This document shows positions 27,051 to 34,023 of a DNA stretch of 46,776 nt, piece after piece. Under the pieces are notes generated by a model. That model saw only the letters and a list, made by a program, of their open reading frames with translations. It was not told where the DNA came from and did no database searches. This stretch comes from Oscillospiraceae bacterium (lineage in GTDB: Bacteria; Bacillota; Clostridia; Oscillospirales; Oscillospiraceae). The first letter of the stretch is position 1. Each line of letters begins with the position of its first letter. The stretch spans positions 1 through 46,776 of the forward strand of contig JAFSCK010000065.1 in NCBI GenBank assembly GCA_017436785.1, written 5' to 3'. Both the position numbers and the translations under genes were made by a program.

Positions 27051-27696
27051 TGTTCAGTCCCTCCATCATGTGGATCTTGGCGTTGGTAATATGCTGGGCC
27101 GTCAGCTCGGCGGCTAGGTCTGCGTTGCCGGAGGCGATAGCCTTATAAATCTCGTAATGCTCGCCCTTGGTCTTGGTAGCTCTTGCCCAGTCGTCCATGG
27201 CGATGCGGCGGTAACGCCGGGTCTTACGGTGCAGGGGGATCAGGGTGTCCATGATAACGGTGCGCTTGCTGAGGTAGCAGATGATGTCATGGAACTGATC
27301 ATCCACCTGACGCAGCCGCTCGGCATCCTTCTTCTCAAAGTAAAATTCCTGCAGATCCACCAGATGGGTCAGTTCCTTCAGACCCTCGGGGGTCATGTTG
27401 ACGGTGGCATAGTAGGCAGCAACGCCTTCCACCCGCTCCCGGATGGTCATGATATCCCACAGGTCTCCCTCTGTAATGCCCAGGACCCGGGAGCCCTTAC
27501 CGGCATCCTCAATGAGCCGCTCCTGCTCCAAGCGCCGCAGGGCCTCCCGAATGGGGGTGCGGCTGACACCCAGCTGCTCTACCAGCTTCAGCTCCGTCAG
27601 GATCTCGCCCTTTTGGTAAACACCCTGAATGATATCGTTTTCCAGACGGTCAAATACCTGATCCGCCAGAGAAGTACTCTTAAATTGCTTCAACAT
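27043..27696 (-). CDS. GntR-family regulator, FCD type, of the citrate operon
   Basis: 217 residues. A winged-helix N-terminus ('LADQVFDRLENDIIQGVYQKGEILTELKLVEQLGVSRTPIREALRRLEQERLIE') and an all-helical FCD domain with metal/ligand-site pattern ('DDQFHDIICYLS', 'EHYEIYKAIASGNADLAAELTAQHI'). FCD regulators usually sense small carboxylic acids; an organic acid of this pathway is the likely ligand. The gene is embedded between Re-citrate synthase and aconitase, overlapping the latter by 8 bases. A palindrome typical of this family overlaps the operon's -10 box, so auto-repression is likely. Confidence 0.92.
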   Translation of the reverse strand: MLKQFKSTSLADQVFDRLENDIIQGVYQKGEILTELKLVEQLGVSRTPIREALRRLEQERLIEDAGKGSRVLGITEGDLWDIMTIRERVEGVAAYYATVNMTPEGLKELTHLVDLQEFYFEKKDAERLRQVDDQFHDIICYLSKRTVIMDTLIPLHRKTRRYRRIAMDDWARATKTKGEHYEIYKAIASGNADLAAELTAQHITNAKIHMMEGLNNG

Positions 27697-27708
27697 ATTT
27701 GCGCCTCC

Positions 27709-29082
27709 TTAACCCTTCTTCAATTCGGGAGCCAGCTGAGCGATCTTCTCTTCCAGCTCGTGGTCCGTCATAGCCGTCTGACGGCCGTCCTCATACTGCG
27801 CATCCACCCATTCCTTCATGGCGATGACCAGCGGAGACTTCTTATCCAGCTTGGCATCGTCCTCTAACCGGTAGGTCTGGTTGATCCAGTAGGCAATGCC
27901 CGCAAGGCCGGAGGTCTTGCTGATCTGGACTGTGGCAGGGCGGTTCAAAATCTTTTTGGTATCAAAAATAGTGTAAATCTCTTCATCCTTCATCAGACCG
28001 TCAGCGTGGACGCCTGCCCGGGTGACGTTAAAGGCAGAGCCGGTGAAGGGGGTCATGGGCGGGATGGTGTAGCCCACATCCTTCTGGAAGAAGTCGGCGA
28101 TCTCCGTGATTACCGTGGTATCCATGCCGTCCAGAGAACCGCGCAGAGAAGCATACTCAAATACCATAGCCTCCAGCGGCACATTGCCGGTGCGCTCACC
28201 GATACCCAGCAAGGAGCAGTTGACAGCGCAGGCACCATAGAGCCACGCGGTAGAGGCGTTGGCAACTGCCTTGTAAAAGTCATTGTGACCGTGCCATTCC
28301 AGACATTCACTGGGGACATCGGCGTAGTGCTGCAGACCGTAAATGATACCGGCAACGGACCGGGGCATGGCAGCTTCGGTGTAGGGAACGCCGTAGCCCA
28401 TGGTGTCGCAGGCCCGGATCTTAACAGGGATACCGGCCTCCCGGCTCAGCTTCTGCAGCTCATTGACGAAGGGTACCACGAAGCCATAGAAGTCCGCCCG
28501 GGTGATATCCTCCAAGTGGCAGCGGGGAATGACGCCGGCGTTGAAGGCATCCTTCACAGTGCCCAGATAATAGTCCATGCACTGGCTGCGGGACATCTTC
28601 ATCTTCTTGAAGATGTGATAGTCAGAGCAGGAAACCAGAATGCCGGTCTCCTTGATTCCAAGGTCCTTGACCAGCTTGAAGTCCTCCTTACTGGCCCGGA
28701 TCCAGCTGGTGATCTCCGGGAACTGGTAATCCAGCTCCATGCACTTTTCAATGGCTTCCCGATCCTTCTTGCTGTAAATGAAAAACTCCGTCTGGCGGAT
28801 GATGCCGTAGGGGCCGCCCAGCTTGTTCAGCAGCTTATAGATCTGGACGATCTGTTCAACACTGTAAGGCTCCACCGACTGCTGACCGTCCCGCAGGGAG
28901 GTGTCGGTGATCCAGATCTCCTCCGGCATGGACATGGGCACCCGGCGGTGGTTAAAGGCAACCTTGGGAATGGTGCCGTAAGAATAGACATCCCGGTGCA
29001 GGTTGGGCTCCGCCACGTCCTGCAGGGAGTATTTATAGGATTTTTTCTCCAATAGGTTGGTCTTGCTGGAAATCTCTAACAT
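27709..29082 (-). CDS. Re-citrate synthase (isopropylmalate/homocitrate synthase superfamily)
   Basis: 457 residues of the DRE-TIM metallolyase superfamily. 'EIWITDTSLRDGQQSVEPY' gives the RDGQ metal/acyl-CoA site; 'LEWHGHNDFYKAVANASTAW' and 'LLGIGERTGNVPLEAMV' are the H-x-H and GERTGN motifs. The N-terminal 'YSLQDVAEPNLHRDVYSYGTIPKVAFNHRRVPM' and 'PRCHLEDITRADFYGFVVPF' are features I associate with the clostridial Re-citrate synthase first identified in Clostridium kluyveri, rather than with LeuA or homocitrate synthase; there is no LeuA regulatory domain. Being first in an operon with aconitase and isocitrate dehydrogenase supports citrate as product. The start has AAAGGAG 8 bases upstream. 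Isopropylmalate or homocitrate synthase activity is the alternative. Confidence 0.82.
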   Translation of the reverse strand: MLEISSKTNLLEKKSYKYSLQDVAEPNLHRDVYSYGTIPKVAFNHRRVPMSMPEEIWITDTSLRDGQQSVEPYSVEQIVQIYKLLNKLGGPYGIIRQTEFFIYSKKDREAIEKCMELDYQFPEITSWIRASKEDFKLVKDLGIKETGILVSCSDYHIFKKMKMSRSQCMDYYLGTVKDAFNAGVIPRCHLEDITRADFYGFVVPFVNELQKLSREAGIPVKIRACDTMGYGVPYTEAAMPRSVAGIIYGLQHYADVPSECLEWHGHNDFYKAVANASTAWLYGACAVNCSLLGIGERTGNVPLEAMVFEYASLRGSLDGMDTTVITEIADFFQKDVGYTIPPMTPFTGSAFNVTRAGVHADGLMKDEEIYTIFDTKKILNRPATVQISKTSGLAGIAYWINQTYRLEDDAKLDKKSPLVIAMKEWVDAQYEDGRQTAMTDHELEEKIAQLAPELKKG

Positions 29083-29118
29083 ACACAAAACTCCTTTCGA
29101 GGGGTAGGTCACGCTCTT

Positions 29119-29136
29119 TTGTACGAATGTATACAA
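29119..29136. promoter_or_regulatory. Candidate operator of the FCD regulator
   Basis: TTGTACGAATGTATACAA, a palindrome with TTGTA/TACAA ends 8 bases apart and an internal GTATAC, close to the known operators of FCD-type GntR proteins. It touches the -10 box on the downstream side. Confidence 0.5.
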
Positions 29137-29163
29137 TTATACTTGTAAACAGGAATTTGTCAA
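29136..29163 (-). promoter_or_regulatory. Promoter of the citrate operon
   Basis: Minus-strand TTGACA (29158-29163), 16-base spacer, TATAAT (29136-29141), about 54 bases before the Re-citrate synthase start. Confidence 0.85.
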
Positions 29164-29177
29164 TGCAAAAAATCACA

Positions 29178-29206
29178 TAAAAAACGGCCCGTATATACGG
29201 ACCGTT
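29178..29206 (-). terminator. Terminator after the VanX-like gene
   Basis: AACGGCCCGTA (29183-29193) with TACGGACCGTT (29196-29206); on the minus strand the stem is followed by TTTTTT. Confidence 0.85.
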
Positions 29207-29252
29207 AGTGAAATATTGACAAATGTTTTTATGCGGCGTACACGCTTATCTC

Positions 29253-29975
29253 TCAGGGGTCAAACTCCCGCTCCACGGGATAGCTCATGGTATCACTATA
29301 GTGCCACCATTCTCCCGCATACCCGGTAAAACCATGCTTTTCCATAAGAATTTCCAAGATCTCCGCATTGTTGGCCGCCGCAGCAGTGCAGTCGGAATAA
29401 TCCCGGTCGGCTTTTGCAGAAAAATCGTCGAAGCCCGTGGGCATTTCCAATTCCTCCCTGTTTTCATCCACCAGTGTCACATCCACCGTATTGCCCCGGC
29501 TGTGGGAGGAGTAGCCCACATTGGGGTCCGCCACATAGGTGGGATCCGGGCAGACCTCCCAAAGCCGGAACTGGGCAGACACCGGACGGAAGCCGTCCCA
29601 GATTTTTAAGGAAAGCCCCATTTCCGCAAGGTCCTGACAGACTCCAGCCAGCTTTTTCACGGTACCGTAGCGCAGGTAGGCATCCTGAAAATCATAGATC
29701 ACCTGTCCCGTAAAATTCCCCTCCGTAGCATACATCAGCTCCTGAGAAACGCCGGGAAGATAATCGCAGACCCTTACAAAATCCTTATCCGCCGGGATCG
29801 GCCTGCTGATACTTGCCGTGGTTTCCACCACCGGAAGCGTGTCCTCCGTTTCTGTTACCACAACCGTTTCCGCTCCCAGCGTTTCCAAGGGCAGCGTGGT
29901 TTTCACCTTCTCCTGCTTGGCGCAGGCAGACAGCAGGCACGCCAATATAATCAAAATCAAAAACCGTTTCATCAT
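29253..29975 (-). CDS. D-alanyl-D-alanine dipeptidase (VanX/DdpX family) lipoprotein
   Basis: 240 residues. The N-terminus is a lipoprotein signal with lipobox LLSAC (C18), then a Thr-rich linker. The catalytic domain holds the M15D zinc-peptidase motifs: 'SSHSRGNTVDVTL' with H158 and D165, and 'EWWHY' with E222 and H225; R130 in 'DGFRP' matches the VanX arginine. Such enzymes cut D-Ala-D-Ala dipeptide. Being exported and not near vanH/vanA genes, it more likely salvages cell-wall dipeptide than gives glycopeptide resistance. It precedes the citrate operon but has its own terminator. Confidence 0.88.
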   Translation of the reverse strand: MMKRFLILIILACLLSACAKQEKVKTTLPLETLGAETVVVTETEDTLPVVETTASISRPIPADKDFVRVCDYLPGVSQELMYATEGNFTGQVIYDFQDAYLRYGTVKKLAGVCQDLAEMGLSLKIWDGFRPVSAQFRLWEVCPDPTYVADPNVGYSSHSRGNTVDVTLVDENREELEMPTGFDDFSAKADRDYSDCTAAAANNAEILEILMEKHGFTGYAGEWWHYSDTMSYPVEREFDP

Positions 29976-30021
29976 CCTACCTCATTTCCGTAGAGGGGTC
30001 TTGCCCCTCCCCTACGCACTT

Positions 30022-30915
30022 TTATCTTCCCAGCAGCCGGATCCCTGCCAGATGATCGATCATGGCCCGCATCTGCATGGATACCCATTTTTCCCGGCGG
30101 TAGAGCACCTGCTTCCACACCAGTACCTGAAAATCCGGCACCTCCAGCCGTTTCAGCTTCCCCTTGCGGACACTTTCCTCCGTCACATAGTCCGGCAGGA
30201 AGGCAAGACCCGCATCCTCCTCCACCAGTGCGCAGATCAAGTCTGCCCGTCCGGTTTCCAGCACCGGCTGGATCTCCCGGGAATTTCGGGCCAGTTTTTC
30301 ATCCATCAACCGGCGGTAGCTCATACCTTTTTCCGTCAGCAGAAAGGGCTGATCCAGCAGCTCATCTACGCTTTTGATCCGTCTGCCCGACAGCGGATTT
30401 CTGACAGAGGCCACAAAATGGGCCGGAATCTCCTCTTCATTGGCAATGATATAGTTCGTGTCATACACATGGTCGTCCATGGTGCAGATCATGTCCACCT
30501 CATTGTGGTCAAGATATTTCAGCAGCATACCCGTATCGCCGGTGGAGATGTGCAAAGACACCTTGGGATAGTCGCTGCGGAATCTGCCGAAATCCCCTGC
30601 GATCAAAGGGGCACAGAGAGAATCTGCCATGCCCAACCGCAGCACACCGCTGGCCTCCCGGCGGCCTGCGCTGCCCAGCACCATTTCCTGCGACATGTGG
30701 CAGATCTCCTGCGCATAGCTTAGGGCATCCCGCCCCGCATCCGTCAGGCTGACGGTGTGGCCGATCCGGTCAAACAGAGGCACACCCATCTCCTTTTCCA
30801 GCTGCTTGATCTGAAAGGAAATGGTGGGCTGGGAATACCCCAGCTTCTCTCCCGCCCGGGTAAAGCTGCCCAGTTCCGCCACTTCAATAAAAATGTTCAG
30901 GCTTCGTAAATCCAT
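30022..30915 (-). CDS. LysR-family transcriptional regulator
   Basis: 297 residues. The N-terminal helix-turn-helix 'MDLRSLNIFIEVAELGSFTRAGEKLGYSQPTISFQIKQLEKEMGVPLFDR' is typical LysR, followed by the two-lobed effector domain. The start at 30915 has GGGAG 5 bases upstream; the longer frame to 30948 covers a palindrome. LysR proteins usually regulate a divergent neighbour; here the divergent partner (31067) is only a remnant. The target today is unknown. Confidence 0.93.
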   Translation of the reverse strand: MDLRSLNIFIEVAELGSFTRAGEKLGYSQPTISFQIKQLEKEMGVPLFDRIGHTVSLTDAGRDALSYAQEICHMSQEMVLGSAGRREASGVLRLGMADSLCAPLIAGDFGRFRSDYPKVSLHISTGDTGMLLKYLDHNEVDMICTMDDHVYDTNYIIANEEEIPAHFVASVRNPLSGRRIKSVDELLDQPFLLTEKGMSYRRLMDEKLARNSREIQPVLETGRADLICALVEEDAGLAFLPDYVTEESVRKGKLKRLEVPDFQVLVWKQVLYRREKWVSMQMRAMIDHLAGIRLLGR

Positions 30916-30933
30916 TTTTCTCCCACTCCTATT

Positions 30934-30961
30934 GTAGGGCGGGGTCATGACCCCGCCCTAC
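30934..30961. repeat. 28-base perfect palindrome
   Basis: GTAGGGCGGGGTCA (30934-30947) followed directly by TGACCCCGCCCTAC (30948-30961). The GTAGGG...CCCTAC ends resemble the GTAGGGG element family. It lies 18 bases before the LysR start codon. A smaller relative, GTAGAGGGGTCTTGCCCC followed by TCCCCTAC, lies at about 29989-30014, after the LysR stop. Confidence 0.8.
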
Positions 30962-31005
30962 TTTTTCCATTTAACATCTTGATCCAATCCATAAATTCCA
31001 TCAAT

Positions 31006-31034
31006 TTGACAAATTTACATTGTTATTATATACT
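31006..31034 (+). promoter_or_regulatory. Promoter facing away from lysR
   Basis: TTGACA (31006-31011), 17-base spacer, TATACT (31029-31034), reading into the symporter remnant. Confidence 0.75.
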
Positions 31035-31066
31035 CTCTCGGGAATAAATCAAGAGGTATCTAAAAA

Positions 31067-31168
31067 ATGCGTATTATTTCGGCAATTTACAGTCTTTTAT
31101 GGGGGGATTTGTTTGCGATTCCCTTGCCCAGCAGAGGATTTCTGCCGGGCCTGTTTTTGCGGAAATAG
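31067..31168 (+). pseudogene. Remnant of an alanine/cation symporter gene (N-terminus only)
   Basis: A 33-codon frame, MRIISAIYSLLWGDLFAI and on to a TAG, with AGAGGT 10 bases upstream and a consensus promoter before that. The start 'IYSLLWGDLFAIPLP' resembles the N-terminus of AGCS-type sodium:alanine symporters ('...LLWGD...IPLPGG'), after which the similarity stops. The likely history is deletion of the rest of the gene, leaving promoter, ribosome site and about 20 native codons. The family call is from memory of the N-terminal pattern and is moderate. Confidence 0.5.
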
Positions 31169-31600
31169 ATGCGCTATGGTAATAGTTAGTTAAACTAGAA
31201 TTTGACAAAAATGTTCTTTCTTGTATCGAACAAGAAAGAACCAAAGAAATCGGCACAGGAGGGGGCTTTTCACAAAGCCGCCCCCTCCTGAGAACCTCCC
31301 CTCCGAAAGAGGCGAGGCCCGAAGATTTTTATACGAAAGGCGAAAATGTTCCGATTTTCGCCCATCCGATCTCAATGGTTTCTTTTCCAGTAGAAAATCG
31401 GAACATTTTCTGCTGGAACGGTTTGTAGGTTAAGCTGCTCAGCATTATCGTAATTGCGTGACGGGAGATTCTTAAGAGGGCGTCTTTGACGCGCGGGAGC
31501 GCGGCATTCAGCGCCTCTTAAGTCGGCTTCTTTTCGCCCTTTTCTTGCCGAAACAAGAAAAGGGCATCCAGCCTATTTCTCCCCGCAATGGCATAAATTC
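31169..31600. repeat. Gene-free stretch with five inverted repeats
   Basis: No gene is visible in these 430 bases. It contains perfect inverted repeats: 12 bp at 31213-31224/31230-31241; 9 bp at 31257-31265/31281-31289; 18 bp at 31342-31359/31393-31410; 9 bp at 31471-31479/31514-31522; 12 bp at 31536-31547/31554-31565. The first and last (GTTCTTTCTTGT and GCCCTTTTCTTG) look related. This looks like a patchwork of repeat elements at the scar of the symporter deletion. Confidence 0.65.
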
Positions 31601-31628
31601 AGCGGCCCTCCAATTGTGGAGGGCCGCT
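31601..31628 (-). terminator. Terminator after glnA
   Basis: AGCGGCCCTCCA (31601-31612) pairs perfectly with TGGAGGGCCGCT (31617-31628), 4-base loop; the T tail on the minus strand is weak. Confidence 0.7.
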
Positions 31629-31633
31629 TGCGC

Positions 31634-33058
31634 TTACAGGTTATAATACTTCTCAAACTCCGCAGGATGGGGAATCTTGCTCAGCTCGGCGCACTCGGCG
31701 CGCTTGGCCTTAATGAAGTTCTGCAGCAGAATTTCGGGGAAGACACCGCCGGCGGTGAGGTAGTCGTGGTCGGCTTCCAGTGCGTCCAGCGCCTCCTCCA
31801 GAGAAGTGGGCAGTCCCTTCAGCTTCTTCTTTTCTTCCTCGGGCAGGTGGTACAGGTTCATGTCGTAGGGGCCCCAGCCGTTTTCATGAGGATCGATCTG
31901 ATTCTTGATGCCGTCCAAGCCTGCCATCAGGATGGCAGCGTAGCAGAAATAGGGATTGCAGGTGGCATCGGGGTTGCGCAGCTCAAAGCGGCGCATCTTG
32001 GGGGTCTTGGCGTAAGCGGGGATGCGGATGACGGCGGAGCGGTTGGAGGTGGCATAGCCAACGGTAACAGGCGCCTCGAAGCCGGGCACCAGACGCTTGA
32101 AGGAGTTGGTGGAGGGGTTGGTCAGAGCGCACAGGGAAGCAATATGCTTCAGCAGACCGCCCATGAACCAGTGGGCTTCCTTGCTCAGGTGGCTGTAGCC
32201 GTTGTCGTCGGAGAACACAGGCTCGCCGTCCTTCAGCAGCAGCATGTGGACGTGCATGCCGTTGCCTGCCTCGCCATAGACGGGCTTGGGCATCAGGGTG
32301 GCGCTGTAGCCGTGCTTCAGGGCCGTGTTGCGGATGATATACTTGATCATCATGGAAGCGTCGGCCATCTTGGACATCTGGCCCAGCTTGGGCTCGATCT
32401 CAAACTGGCCGGAAGCAGAAACCTCGGGATGATGGTACTTGATAGGAATGCCAGCCTCTTCCATCAGCAGGCACATCTCACTGCGGCACTCATAGGTGGG
32501 GTCGAAGGGCTTTGCAATGTGGTAGTTCTTCTGCTTGGGCACCACAACGCCCTGACCCTGAATGCCGCTGTTCCAGTAGGACTGGTCGTAGTCCAGATTC
32601 ATGCCGATGGAGAAGGGCTGGACCTCCCAGCCTACCTGATTGAAAAGGTAGAATTCAAACTCCGGCAGGATCAGCATGGTATCGGCAATGCCGGAATCCT
32701 TCATATACTGTTCTGCTGCCAGCACGATGTTTCTGGGATACTGGGCCAGAGGACGGTTGGCGGGATAGTCGATGATCATGGCGTTGCCGGTCATGGAAAG
32801 AGTGGGAACCTGGCAGAAGGGGTCGATGACAGCAGTGTCGGGATCGGGAATGAAGACCATATCGGACTTTTCCACCACAGCGTAGCCATAGTTGGAAGCG
32901 TCGAAGCCAACGCCCTCCTGCATAATTTCTTCGTTGAAGTCGGCAGCGGGGATGGTCACATGGCGGTACTGGCCGTTGATGTCTACCATCTTGAAGTCCA
33001 CCATCTGGATGCCGTTTTCCTGAATCATGGACATAACGTCCTGAACAGATTTGCTCAT
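31634..33058 (-). CDS. glnA: Glutamine synthetase, type I
   Basis: 474 residues, making glutamine from glutamate and ammonia. Motifs: 'EFEFYLFNQVG' (metal site), 'ECRSEMCLLMEEAGI', 'EPKLGQ', 'LMPKPVYGEAGNGMHVHMLL' and 'NPSTNSFKRLVPGFEAPV'. Near the C-terminus 'MNLYHLPEEEKKKL' keeps the Y and LP of the adenylylation loop of the GSI-beta type, though no GlnE or PII gene is in the window. The RBS AGGAGG precedes the start. Its substrate glutamate derives from 2-oxoglutarate made by the nearby citrate operon. Confidence 0.95.
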   Translation of the reverse strand: MSKSVQDVMSMIQENGIQMVDFKMVDINGQYRHVTIPAADFNEEIMQEGVGFDASNYGYAVVEKSDMVFIPDPDTAVIDPFCQVPTLSMTGNAMIIDYPANRPLAQYPRNIVLAAEQYMKDSGIADTMLILPEFEFYLFNQVGWEVQPFSIGMNLDYDQSYWNSGIQGQGVVVPKQKNYHIAKPFDPTYECRSEMCLLMEEAGIPIKYHHPEVSASGQFEIEPKLGQMSKMADASMMIKYIIRNTALKHGYSATLMPKPVYGEAGNGMHVHMLLLKDGEPVFSDDNGYSHLSKEAHWFMGGLLKHIASLCALTNPSTNSFKRLVPGFEAPVTVGYATSNRSAVIRIPAYAKTPKMRRFELRNPDATCNPYFCYAAILMAGLDGIKNQIDPHENGWGPYDMNLYHLPEEEKKKLKGLPTSLEEALDALEADHDYLTAGGVFPEILLQNFIKAKRAECAELSKIPHPAEFEKYYNL

Positions 33059-33100
33059 AAAAGGATGCCTCCTATATCGTTTCTTTGGTTTCTGGTTTTT

Positions 33101-33129
33101 AGTATACCGAAAAATTCGTTTTTCGTCAA
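33101..33129 (-). promoter_or_regulatory. Promoter of glnA
   Basis: Minus-strand TTGACG (33124-33129), 17-base spacer, TATACT (33101-33106). No GlnR or TnrA box was recognised. Confidence 0.75.
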
Positions 33130-33136
33130 CTTTTCA

Positions 33137-33165
33137 TTGCGCTTCCATAAATTATCTCTTATAAT
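33137..33165 (+). promoter_or_regulatory. Promoter of cutC
   Basis: TTGCGC (33137-33142), 17-base spacer, TATAAT (33160-33165), divergent from the glnA promoter. Confidence 0.7.
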
Positions 33166-33197
33166 TACAAAAAACAATTTGACAGGAGTGCAGAAAT

Positions 33198-33950
33198 ATG
33201 GCAAAAATTCTGGAAATCTGTGTAGATTCCTATGCTTCCGCCATGGCCGCCATCCGGGGCGGCGCAGACCGGCTGGAGCTTTGCAGCGCGCTGGCCGTGG
33301 GTGGTCTGACCCCCTCCGCCGCCCTGCTGCGGCAAATCCGTAAAGTAAGCGCCATCCCCATACGCTGCCTCATGCGTCCACGAGGCGGTGATTTTCTCTA
33401 CACCCGGGAGGAAATCGCCCAGATGGCCATGGAGATGGACGTCCTCCGTGCAGCAGGCGCTGACGGCTTCGTCATCGGCTGTCTGACCCCAGACGGTGCA
33501 TTAGACCATACTGCTATGGTGCCCCTACTGGAAGCCGCACAGGGGTTGGGGCTGACCCTCCACCGCTGCATTGACGTTTCCCAGGATCCCCTGCAAACCT
33601 ACCGCTCTGCCGCCGCCCTTGGCATCGACACAGTGCTGACCAGCGGTGCTGCCCCAAACTGCAAAGCAGGCTTTGAAGCCATCGGTCAGCTGCTGACCCT
33701 CCGGGACGAAATGAATGGTCCCGAGGTCCTCATCGGTGCCGGTGTCAATGCCAGTCTCATCACCTTCTTCCGTCAACAGCTTCCCGCCGCCCGGGCTTTC
33801 CATATGAGCGGAAAAACGGAAGTAGAAAGCAAAATGCACTTTCGCCGTCAGGACATCCCCATGGGCCTTCCCGGCCTAGACGAATGGCACATCCAGCAAA
33901 CCAGCGAGGAAGCCGTACAAGCTGCCAGAGCTGCATTAGACAACCATTGA
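33198..33950 (+). CDS. cutC: CutC family protein
   Basis: 250 residues of the CutC TIM-barrel family. 'LEICVDSYASAMAAIRGGADRLELCSALAVGGLTPS' at the N-terminus, 'MRPRGGDFLYTREE' and 'DGFVIGCLTPDGALD' are diagnostic. CutC was named for copper tolerance in Escherichia coli, but that role is disputed and the enzyme activity is uncertain. AGGAG lies 9 bases before the start. Confidence 0.95.
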   Translation: MAKILEICVDSYASAMAAIRGGADRLELCSALAVGGLTPSAALLRQIRKVSAIPIRCLMRPRGGDFLYTREEIAQMAMEMDVLRAAGADGFVIGCLTPDGALDHTAMVPLLEAAQGLGLTLHRCIDVSQDPLQTYRSAAALGIDTVLTSGAAPNCKAGFEAIGQLLTLRDEMNGPEVLIGAGVNASLITFFRQQLPAARAFHMSGKTEVESKMHFRRQDIPMGLPGLDEWHIQQTSEEAVQAARAALDNH

Positions 33951-33988
33951 CGGAATATCCGCTACTTCTGCCATCCCAAGAACGCCAA

Positions 33989-34018
33989 AGCCCCGCATTG
34001 CGTAAGCAATGCGGGGCT
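33989..34018. terminator. Bidirectional terminator between cutC and the flavoenzyme gene
   Basis: A 13-bp perfect stem AGCCCCGCATTGC/GCAATGCGGGGCT with GTAA loop, between converging genes. Confidence 0.85.
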
Positions 34019-34023
34019 CGCTA

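Noticed and set aside
29253-29975. Part of a vancomycin-resistance cluster
   Set aside because: The VanX-like protein is a lipoprotein and no vanH, vanA/B or vanRS genes are adjacent; cell-wall dipeptide use is the simpler reading.
33059-33197. A GlnR/TnrA or glutamine-riboswitch site between glnA and cutC
   Set aside because: Only two divergent promoters are visible; no TGTNA-type GlnR box or riboswitch-like structure could be supported.
31616-33343. A 575-codon plus-strand frame opposite glnA
   Set aside because: It runs antisense to glnA and then into the cutC start in another frame; no domain and no ribosome site.
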